Shown here: piece after piece, positions 1 through 6,701 of the stretch
How the letters are laid out: each line of letters starts with the position of its first letter
Position numbering within the stretch: position 1 is the stretch's first letter
NCBI GenBank assembly: GCA_009602725.1
Contig: WELB01000210.1
Coordinates: forward strand, 34,295 to 48,483
Length of the DNA stretch: 14,189 nt
Origin: Spirogloea muscicola
Taxonomy: Eukaryota; Streptophyta; Zygnematophyceae; Spirogloeales; Spirogloeaceae
Reading direction: 5' to 3'
Program-made: the position numbers and the translations under genes
The notes under the pieces: generated by a model
What the model was told of the DNA's origin: nothing
Databases searched by the model: none
Seen by the model: the letters and a program-made list of their open reading frames with translations, nothing else

Positions 1-29
1 TTTACTAGGTTGTTGGCTTAGGGGTTCAG

Positions 30-47
30 ACTCAAATTTGATTCCTG
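30..47 (+). CDS. Possible upstream mini-exon of the GLG1-like gene
   Basis: A TTCAG acceptor at 28-29 and a GT donor at 48-49 bracket 18 bases. Read in the phase required by the exon at 192, they give (D)SNLIP followed by V-D-A-C, similar to the L-D-x-x-L-x-x-A-C linker of other repeats but two residues short. The same frame is open from position 2, so the exon may instead run in from the left edge. This is weak, and 48-191 would then be an intron. Confidence 0.3.
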
Positions 48-191
48 GTAGGTCTTGGCATCCTACAATCTCCATTGCTTTAAGCAGGTTGTACTATTAG
101 TAGCTTTGATGTTGGTGATGGTGATGCACTCTTTCAAAGCCGTTCACAAAGCTTTGTAACCACCCTCCCATCTCCCGTGGCTGGCATGCAG

Positions 192-276
192 TGGATGCAT
201 GTAAGAATGAGATTTCCTCATCTTGTGATGACAACTCCCTCTATCCAGGACCTGGAGACATCCTTGCTTGTCTGAG
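192..276 (+). CDS. Exon 1 in window: GLG1 repeat 1, first three cysteines
   Basis: The acceptor is GCATGCAG and the exon encodes DACKNEISSSC, then a P-G-P-G turn and ILACL. The donor AG|GTTAGG leaves two bases (phase 2), and the first base of the next exon completes an Arg codon. Confidence 0.8.
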
Positions 277-3200
277 GTTAGGTTCAGAATGTTCTTATAC
301 ATTGGCAGTCACCTTTGATAGCCTCTGTTAGGGTGAGCTTGCAGGGGTTTTAAGGGGTCCCTTGTTAAAGTACACTTCCTGCTGGGGATGGTAGCTAGAT
401 CTTAGATTACTATGGCTTCACATTATGCAATCTAACTTGGCCGTTTGGTTGCTTTCATGCAGGGCGATGAAGGATAGTGTAAGTGAAGCTTGCAAGGAGC
501 AGATATTCCAAGCTCAGCTGGATGCTGCAACTGACTTCAAGCTAGATCCTCAGCTTGACGAGCTCTGCTCTGCAGATGCAATGAAGTTGTGCAAGGACAT
601 CCCTTTTGGGGAAGCACGCATTCAGACATGCTTGGTACACAAGACCTGCCATCAACAGCTTTCCATCCTGTTCTGCTAGATGAGCGGCTTCCGTCATAGC
701 TCTGTTGGCAGGTGGTTACTCAATAGTGCTGCTTGATATCTGTCTTGCAACAACACAATGTTATCCAATCTAGGTGAATTTGAACTTGTAGTCTCAACAC
801 TTTTGGTGGCTAGTGCAGAGGGAGCATCGTACAAAGCTGGACTGGAATTGTCGGGACGCACTTTTTCGACAGGAGCAAGAAAATGCAGATGATATAAGAC
901 TCGACGTCAGACTCTTTCGAGGTATACTTGGTGTGCGGTGTCTGCTGACTGACTGCATGATCTCATGTGGTCACCACATGGGTCTAAGCCTTCCACTTGA
1001 ATTGGGCGCAGCAGCCATTCTGCCGCTTCATGGTTGGTAACTGTGCGCTTCACATTGCAGCGTGCTTGAATGACAAGAGGAAGTTCTGCAATGACGTTAC
1101 ACCCGGCGATGCGCGGGTGAAAGATTGCCTTGAAAGTCATCGTTTGGATCCAGATTTCACAACTAGCTGGTGCGGCACACAGATGAAATCGTTGACTGCT
1201 GATTCATACACTGCTGGTGCCTGGAACAGCCTTCATGCATATTCAAGCAGTCTTTGTGTAGTTTGTCTTATGTGCATGCTCTTGACATATCCTTTGACAG
1301 CAGACGTTGATAGCTTTTGTGAGGTTGTGTATTTCACGCTTATCATTACTACAACTGTATGAGGCTTTGAGTTTGCCCTAAAGAGCCCCTCAACACCTAT
1401 GTCGCTATGCAGCAAGACGGAATTTGACAGAATGATGGAGAGACGGGCAAGTGACTTCCGCCTAGATCCTATCCTCAGAATGTACTGTGCGTCTGATATT
1501 GAGGTGCCAATCTTTTCACAAGCCCTATATTTCTAGTGACCTGTATTATAGGTTTTGGTTTGACAGCTATCATCTATAAGCTGCTCAGGAAGCATTCTGC
1601 TCAATCCGTAAGGTCCCTATTTGTTAGATACAGATAGTGATGCTAACTCCACGCTTCCTTCTCACTCTCAGATGTGCAACTTCGACAAGGAGCAATCTGG
1701 GGAAGAGAACTGGGATGCCAAGGTCATCCAATGTCTACAGGACTTCAGAGAGGAGCTGAGGGATCCCAAGTGTCGACAACAGGTGCATCGCTTGACAAAG
1801 AGAGCTGCTGAAGACATGCGCTTCGACAGGCCTTTGGCAGAAGTCTGTCAAGGTCCGTGAAGAGACCTGAGAGCTTCTTACCCCATCAAGACAGAAAGAA
1901 GAACTATGCTGCACATGTACAGTATCAGCTCATGACGCGCAATAGTGACTTGAGAGCCTCCTGCTATTGTGAATGAGTGGAACTGAAGCTACTAGTGCTC
2001 CTCGTTTCTCACACTTATTCCTTCATCAAGACGTTGCATTGCAGGTTAGCCACCGGTAATCAGCAGGATAGCAGTCTCCTAGCACTGACAGTTGCTGTTC
2101 TTGTTACAGCTGACAGGAAGAAGCACTGCAGTAATGTGCCATTTGGAATGGCACAGGTCTTAAGATGCCTTCAAGACCATCGCGAAGAGTTACAACCTCT
2201 CTGTAAAAGTTCCATGTTTGATCAGGTCCTCAGCCAACCGCACCTCCATTTGTACTGAAGTGACGTCCATGTATTGGCATGTGAGAACCACGAAGATCTT
2301 GGTTGTTTGTAAGAGCTGCAACTTCATGCTTCTTGGACGAAGTTGATGCAACTTATCTTTGACGTGTATGATACTTAATTACTTGCAGGAGGTGCGGTTG
2401 GCTGAGGACATCGACTTCCACTTCCCCATGAAGCAGGCTTGCTCTGCAGAAATTAAAAATCTCTGCAAAGATGTAGTGCAAGGTATTCAATTATTCATTT
2501 ACACCACTTTCCTTGCTGAAAGTATAATGCAGAATTTTAACACCCCTACACCTTAAGTACAAGTGAATATACATAGAGGAATGGAGAGGCTCCCAACTCA
2601 TATACGGGAAGCTCGAAACCTTCATCCTGTCATGTATTCTGTGGCTGCACTTTGTTTGCATGCTAGAGTCTTATGAAGGTGATCCTTGGTTTTCAGGCTT
2701 GCATTGATGTTGTAGAGTTGACGAAGCTTTCTCCCGAGAGGCGCTCGCTGACTTGACAAATCCATGCATGAATGTCCGAGTCCAGGACATGCTGCAATCA
2801 TCAAGTGTTTGCAAGAGAAAGTCGAGGAGACAGAGATGGGCTCAGAATGCAAAGAGGAAGTGAAGCGCAATGAGTTACGAAGTGCTCAAGGTGCACATGA
2901 GCAGTTGAACTTGTGAATCTGATCATAGTGTACATACTCATAGCTCATGGATGTTGTATGGGTTACAACAGCACCTGCTGTAAGACATCTACTTCAGCCA
3001 TGCAAGCCCATGATTCGGATGCTGCTTTTCTCATTGTGTTTTGCAGACTACAGATTGATGTACAGGCTTTCAAAGGCCTGTTACAGTGATGTGCAGAAGT
3101 TGTGCCTGCATGCATGCGACAAGACATCTGTGTCAGACACATGCAGCGGGAAAGTCCTCAAGTGCTTAACAGAGAACATGGAGAACTTGACATCAGATAG

Positions 3201-5433
3201 CTGCAAGAAGGAAGTCTTTGCTTTCGAGAAGCTGGAGGTAGCTGATGTCAGGCTGGATGTGCCACTTCAGCTTGCCTGTGAAGACGATCTCGCCAGAATG
3301 TGCCGTGAGACTAGCAAGGATCATGGCAATTCTTTGTCCTGCCTGCGGAGTCACAGGGACAACCTGTCCGATGAATGTAGAGCTGAGGAGCTGCGTTTCA
3401 GCATGATGGAGGTGAGGCCCTTCTGAGGTTCTGAAGACCTCCAATCAGTAAGCTGAAGAGTCAAGCAACCTTTTCCATGGGAGCAACTGTGCTGCTTGTT
3501 GATGGCTTGCATGAGCAGATAACCAGATGGCTGGAATCATCCCAACATGATGTTCTGGAGTTGATTGCCGTTTCAACCTTGTGATCTGACAGGCATCTGA
3601 CCTTCGCTTAACTCCAACACTTATGAACGCCTGTGGACAAGGTATTGAGAGGCTTTGTTTCTAATAGGCAGCACATGAGTGTTACATTCTGCTGTGCAAA
3701 GTTGCTAGTCATGCTAATGCTCGGGCCTCAGTATGTTGTATCCATCCAACATTGGGTCACCACATCAAGCTCCTCTTACTTTGTTGCCTAAGCGTCGTGA
3801 CATAGCTTCTTCTTATCCAATTGTGCATTAACCTGAAGACTTTGACAACAGGCAAAGAAAGGCCCCTGCCTCAAGTGTACCTTGGTATGTGTGTGACAGA
3901 GATCCAAACTTTCTGCAAGGATGTCTCACCTGCTGATAGCCAGGCCTTCAAGTGCCTCCAAGCAAATCTAGAAGCCGTAGGCATGAGTGCTGCCTGTAAG
4001 GGAGAAGTCAACTTGCAGGTCAGCTTGTTGCTATTACCTGTGTACTTCACACTTCAGTGGGTTGCTGCATTACCACATTGCTTGATGTAGTGAGGACCTG
4101 AATACTTGTCAAGAGCTACTAGCACTTGGCAATCAACATATTTTCTGGCACTTCACGCGATCAGCTTATTGTGCCACCAGTGCCCAGCATGCAGTACACA
4201 TGTTCGCCAGCATAAATAGCATTGCTTGCTGTGACTGCAGGAAGCTCGGCGTGCATCCAACTACAAGCTGGATGTCAGTCTGAGAAAAGCATGCGAGGCA
4301 GATGCAACAGACCACTGTCTTGGGGTTGAGAAGGGACAGGAGGGTCATGCCCCTGTACTCCGTTGCTTTGTACAGAAGTTCAAAGAACTATCTGGGAGAT
4401 GCCAAACTGAGGTATTCCTTCTTACCTGCAGCTTTGTACTTTGATGTAGCTGTCAGACCACAAATTGAAAGTGTGAGTGTCCGACTCTAGGATGAGAGAA
4501 GGCGTGCGGTGCATGATATGCAAGGGAGGCTAAATCAAGCCAATAGGCTGTTCAAAAGTTAGTGTCAAAGATTGGTGTCAATCAAGTGAAGCCCCATGCT
4601 TAAGGGAGGGAGGAAGGGTGAGATAGAAGCGGTCCTACAGTACAATCCAGTGCATTCATACCATTTGTAGCATACCTGTAGCAGACTTCACATCGTAGGC
4701 ACCTCTTAATTGGGTTCCTGGACTGATGTGTGCCATTTCGATGAAATCTAGGTTTCATACGCTGTCCGGATGGCCCTCTGGCAGTACAAGAAGGGTGCAA
4801 GCCTCACGGAGGCCTGCGATGCAGATGTGGAGAGAATATGCTCAAGTGAGGATGCAAAGGAGATCAATGGAGCGGTCATTGCCTTGTATGGGCAATGCTT
4901 GCTTTCCCAGGAGCAGTCCAAGCTGGACGAGGGGTGTAAGCAGTTGGTGACAGTTGTGAAGAAAGATGGTGCTTATGTGGGGGGTGTCATTGACCAGCAG
5001 CAGCTCCAAGAAACGCTTGACAAGTGGCATGAGGTATGTGAGCTGGGGATCCGCTGACTTGAGAGGATCTGTCACTGCAGCCGCTGCTTTACTTCTGGCC
5101 TGCCTGTGCATACCCTCTTTCGGCGTTCTTGCCAAGCCTGTTGGTTGAAGTTCCTTCTTCTATGTATGTCTGGAAGCCAACCTGTGGTTAATGTTTTCAG
5201 CAGATCCCGTTCTCCTGCTAAACTGATTTCTTACCTGACAACTTATGCAGCTCCAAGCATCTGGGCCCACAGCAGCCTTGAGCTCCCAGTGGCTGGTGCT
5301 CACTGGCTGGACTGCTTTCATGGCAGTCGTGTCGCTGGCATTAGTACTCATAGGCCTTGTATACGGTGTTTATTGGAGACTATATGGGCATCACAGAAAT
5401 TACACTCTTGTATTAAAAGCTGGTGATGTGTAA
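192..5433 (+). CDS. GLG1: GLG1-like Golgi cysteine-rich repeat membrane protein, 3' part (15 exons, 5'-partial)
   Basis: Exons: 192-276, 463-634, 819-921, 1061-1169, 1413-1503, 1672-1852, 2110-2225, 2389-2482, 2786-2890, 3047-3411, 3593-3641, 3900-4018, 4241-4411, 4752-5033 and 5251-5433. All introns are GT-AG and all phases agree, giving 740 residues to a TAA stop. The protein carries 11 repeats of the form A-C-x6-C-(D/N)-V-x-x-G-x-A-x-x-x-x-C-L-x(about 11)-C, joined by linkers that often read D-x-R-L-D-x-x-L. This is the GLG1 (Cys_rich_FGFR) repeat; vertebrate GLG1 has about 16, so several are probably missing upstream. A membrane helix (residues about 700-722) and an 18-residue tail close the protein, giving a type I topology with the repeats in the Golgi or secretory lumen. 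The biochemical role in algae is not known to me. The start codon and signal peptide lie outside the window. The family call is strong; single splice sites are predictions. Confidence 0.87.
463..634 (+). CDS. Exon 2: end of repeat 1 and most of repeat 2
   Basis: The acceptor is TTTCATGCAG. The exon completes repeat 1 (SEAC), passes the linker DFKLDPQLDEL, then encodes C-SADAMKL-C and ends at QTCL. The donor TTG|GTACAC is phase 0. The reading frame stays open past the donor to a stop at 677, but that extension lacks the fourth repeat cysteine in its proper setting, whereas splicing to 819 restores it. Confidence 0.85.
819..921 (+). CDS. Exon 3: end of repeat 2 and linker
   Basis: It begins REHRTKLDWNC, which joins CL of exon 2 to give the standard C-L-x-x-H-R spacing, and runs through the linker DDIRLDVRLFR. 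The donor G|GTATAC leaves one base (phase 1). The first base differs between the two locus copies (A819 or C6954), but both encode Arg. Confidence 0.85.
1061..1169 (+). CDS. Exon 4: repeat 3
   Basis: The acceptor is CACATTGCAG. The first two bases complete Ala, giving A-C-LNDKRKF-C-NDV-TPGDARVKD-CL-ESHR. The donor CTG|GTGCGG inside TGG|TGC is phase 2, and the fourth cysteine codon is completed by the first base of exon 5. This explains why the unspliced frame fails there. Confidence 0.85.
1413..1503 (+). CDS. Exon 5: linker and start of repeat 4
   Basis: The acceptor is GCTATGCAG. It encodes KTEFDRMMERR, the linker ASDFRLDPIL, then R-M-Y-C-ASDIE, with a phase-0 donor GAG|GTGCCA. The R-M pair is S-K in the second copy of the locus (differences at 1479 and 1481), the only amino-acid change between the copies. 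Confidence 0.85.
1672..1852 (+). CDS. Exon 6: repeat 4 and linker
   Basis: The acceptor is CTCACTCTCAG. The exon starts M-C, so the second cysteine of repeat 4 is six residues after the first across the junction. An acidic loop, VIQCL, and RDPKC follow, then the linker AAEDMRFDRPLAEVC. The donor G|GTCCGT is phase 1. Confidence 0.85.
2110..2225 (+). CDS. Exon 7: repeat 5 core
   Basis: The acceptor is CTTGTTACAG. It encodes ADRKKHC, then SNVPFGMAQVLRCL and QPLC, ending at CKSSMFDQ with the phase-0 donor CAG|GTCCTC. Its size and phases match exon 12 (see the finding on paralogous exons). Confidence 0.87.
2389..2482 (+). CDS. Exon 8: linker and start of repeat 6
   Basis: The acceptor is ATTACTTGCAG. 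It encodes a linker with A-E-D-I-D-F, then QACSAEIKNLC and KDVVQ. The donor G|GTATTC is phase 1, and the split codon becomes the conserved Gly. Confidence 0.85.
2786..2890 (+). CDS. Exon 9: end of repeat 6
   Basis: The acceptor GAGTCCAG|GA was chosen because joining it to exon 8 gives CKDVVQGHAAIIKCL, exactly the spacing G-x6-C-L seen in repeats 2, 3 and 5. It continues through GSEC and a basic/acidic linker to a phase-1 donor, CAAG|GTGCAC. Confidence 0.82.
3047..3411 (+). CDS. Exon 10: repeats 7 and 8 in one long exon
   Basis: The acceptor is GTGTTTTGCAG. Repeat 7 is A-C-YSDVQKL-C with an extra cysteine pair in the following loop (LHAC and DTC), then VLKCL and SDSC. Repeat 8 follows after the linker VADVRLDVPLQLAC. 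N-glycosylation sequons N-L-T (codon at 3184) and N-L-S (codon at 3361) occupy equivalent places just before the fourth cysteine of each repeat. The donor GAG|GTGAGG is phase 0. Confidence 0.88.
3593..3641 (+). CDS. Exon 11: 49-base linker exon
   Basis: A small exon encoding ASDLRLTPTLMNACGQ, an unmistakable repeat linker with the first cysteine of repeat 9. The acceptor is CTGACAG and the donor CAAG|GTATTG is phase 1. Confidence 0.82.
3900..4018 (+). CDS. Exon 12: repeat 9 core
   Basis: The acceptor GTGACAG|AG was chosen over upstream sites because it gives ACGQ-E-IQTFC, the proper six-residue spacing between the first two cysteines. It continues KDVSPADSQAFKCL and SAAC to CKGEVNLQ at the phase-0 donor CAG|GTCAGC. 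Confidence 0.82.
4241..4411 (+). CDS. Exon 13: linker and repeat 10
   Basis: The acceptor is GTGACTGCAG. It encodes 57 codons: EARRASNYKLDVSLRKAC, then EADATDHC, a Gly/Glu-rich loop, VLRCF (Phe where other repeats have Leu), and GRCQTE. The donor GAG|GTATTC is phase 0. Confidence 0.86.
4752..5033 (+). CDS. Exon 14: linker, repeat 11 and membrane-proximal stem
   Basis: The acceptor AATCTAG|GTTTCA puts exactly 24 residues between the last cysteine of repeat 10 and the first of repeat 11, the same number as between repeats 7 and 8. It encodes TEACDADVERIC, GQCL and DEGC, then a cysteine-free stretch rich in Gln, Lys and Val ending DKWHE. The donor GAG|GTATGT is strong, phase 0. Confidence 0.86.
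5251..5433 (+). CDS. Exon 15: transmembrane helix and cytosolic tail
   Basis: The acceptor is CAACTTATGCAG. It encodes 60 residues and TAA. After a short Ser/Ala stretch there is a hydrophobic run of about 23 residues (5308-5376) from W-T-A-F-M-A to G-V-Y-W, then the 18-residue tail RLYGHHRNYTLVLKAGDV. Placement of one helix at the extreme C-terminus fits the GLG1 architecture. The tail holds Y-T-L-V, which fits the Y-x-x-hydrophobic sorting motif. Confidence 0.88.
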   Translation, partial: LQASGPTAALSSQWLVLTGWTAFMAVVSLALVLIGLVYGVYWRLYGHHRNYTLVLKAGDV

Positions 5434-6176
5434 TCCAGCAACTTCTTTCTCATTGCTTGAGCCATTAGGCTCTACACCTGCTGATTGCCATCTGGGCTTG
5501 CAACATGCAATGCCCTCAGCAGGCCTAGCTGAGCCACAATCCATCACGTGCTGCCCGTCTTGACTGCTGACATATGTGCAGAGCAAGCAAAAGATCACAA
5601 GAAGTTGCAATGCTTTGTCGCACAAGATCTTCCTCCCTGAAAAGCTGGCAATGCACGATTCCAACCGATTCTGTGTCATTGGTACTAATGTTAGCGCCCA
5701 CTCTTGGCCTCCTGGTAGACAAATTTAGCTGTCAGCATCATGTCAAGCAATAAATTGAGTTATGTAGAGGAAGCCTGAGGTCAAAATTCCCATAAATGAT
5801 CTTCTCGCGCTGGCTAGACCCATCTACTTTTGGTGCTCGCCCAGTCTGTCCCCTCTTCTGGGCTGGCCTCCCTTGGCCACCCTGTTATTCAAGAGGGTGC
5901 AGATCTTCCATAGATCAACATGGAGCTGGTAAGTCTCGCTTGATTCCCACTGTAAGTTAAAGATATCACAAAGAATGTTACATCAACGTGGGGTGCTTCA
6001 TGCAGGTGCTTATGTGAAGGTGAGGACCTCAATCGGCTAAGGGTGCCAGCTGAGAAGCAACATCGGAGAAACACTTCTTTTCATGTAGGCAATAGCTGTG
6101 AGAGCTTAGCCCAATAGGAATCCAGAAGGTCAGAAAGGGCCGGACGAAGCAGAACACATCGAACCATTTGCGTTTG
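5434..6176 (+). other. 3' UTR and spacer downstream of the GLG1-like gene
   Basis: There is no coding region I can support here. It should contain the 3' UTR. Candidate cleavage signals are AATAAA at 5749-5754 and TGTAA, the chlorophyte-type signal, at 5951-5955. A strong orphan splice donor (ATGGAGCTG|GTAAGT, donor at 5929) also lies here. Confidence 0.6.
5951..5955 (+). promoter_or_regulatory. Candidate TGTAA polyadenylation signal
   Basis: TGTAA is the usual green-algal polyadenylation signal. Here it would give a 3' UTR of roughly 530 bases, which is usual for such genes. A canonical AATAAA at 5749-5754 is the alternative. Motifs this short occur often by chance. Confidence 0.3.
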
Positions 6177-6218
6177 CGAATGGATGTTGCCCATCATCGA
6201 ATGGATGTTGCCCATCAT
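6177..6218. repeat. Perfect 21-bp tandem repeat, two units
   Basis: Units 6177-6197 and 6198-6218 are identical; each begins CGAATGGATG and ends CCCATCAT. The pair lies immediately beyond the stop of the reverse-transcriptase-like remnant read on the - strand, where the 3' tail of a non-LTR element would be. It recurs at 12311-12352 in the second copy of the locus. Confidence 0.85.
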
Positions 6219-6222
6219 GAAG

Positions 6223-6700
6223 TCAAGTCATATAATGCAGATCCGAGTAACTATAGAGCGGCGTAAGTATAAAAGCATCACCCTGCTGAAACCCGGAGGC
6301 ACCGGAGGCAGCAGCCAAAGAACGGCCTGCCTGCAAGTGGACAGCAAACGCCAAGAGCCCGACAGTGTTGAAGCCGGGCTGCTCGCTCTGCCGCCCTTGG
6401 CGGCGGGTCACAGCATGCCTCAATGGGCGAGCCCTTCTTCACGGCACGCCGCTTAAGTGGCTGGAGTAGGTCGAGCCAGCGAGTCCCTAACGCCCCGTGG
6501 ACGTTTGACTGCAAGCGCAACAAACTCGTTGCCAGCAGGGTGATCTACGGCGTACTTTCGCTCCTTGGCACTTGCCACTTAGCAGACTGTATAGTCGGCC
6601 CCCTCCGCTGATTGGTGGAAAGTCCTTAAGTCAAAGCAGTCGGTAGTGACAATGTTTGTTATGATTGGGGGGCCCACACGCTGGCGACGAGGTCAGCACG
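6223..6700 (-). pseudogene. Decayed 3' end of a reverse-transcriptase-like retroelement ORF, cut at contig end
   Basis: Read on the - strand from about 6600, it gives ASAKERKYA, NEFVALAV, then after a one-base insertion NVHGALGTRWLDLL and RRAVKK. In another frame it continues HLQAGRSLAAASG and QQGDAF to a stop at 6223-6225. The same ordered blocks occur in 13795-14189, which shows the frame changes are decay. The F-V-x-L-A-V-x-x-H-G-x-L-G block resembles the C-terminal end of algal and plant LINE-type reverse transcriptases. I rely on family resemblance, as no catalytic YxDD motif is in the window. An internal in-frame TAA also interrupts it. Confidence 0.5.
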
Positions 6701-6701
6701 N
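6701..6701. other. Single undetermined base (N) marking a sequence join
   Basis: The only N in the window. It separates the retroelement remnant on its left from the interior of GLG1 exon 2 on its right. The 6133 bases on each side are copies of each other and both stop exactly here, so it behaves as a contig junction, not as an unread base. Confidence 0.92.

Larger units (their letters stand above)
568..6700 (+). repeat. Direct repeat, left copy (6133 bp)
   Basis: It matches 6702-12834 with a constant offset of 6134, except 6135 between the two indels at about 660 and 1518. There are 18 substitutions and 2 one-base indels, about 99.7% identity overall, all before 2945. It ends at the base preceding the N. 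Confidence 0.97.

Noticed and set aside
2697-2756. Acceptor-like TTTTCAG followed by ACIDVVELTK, which looks like the start of a GLG1 repeat
   Set aside because: It lacks the second cysteine. It meets a TGA at 2754 in the left copy (CGA in the right copy) and another stop soon after, and it does not fit the phase of exon 8. Exon 9 at 2786 restores the repeat perfectly.
4491-4557. Possible extra exon (after CTCTAG, encoding DERRRAV...) between exons 13 and 14
   Set aside because: Including it breaks the phase or lengthens the cysteine-to-cysteine spacing to 30 or more residues. Skipping it gives exactly 24, as in other repeats.
4600-5135. Antisense and alternative-frame ORFs of 60-100 codons over exon 14
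   Set aside because: They overlap a well-supported exon, have no recognisable domains and look like chance frames.
6268-6275. TATAAAAG, TATA-box-like
   Set aside because: It lies inside the decayed retroelement frame and no gene starts downstream on the + strand.
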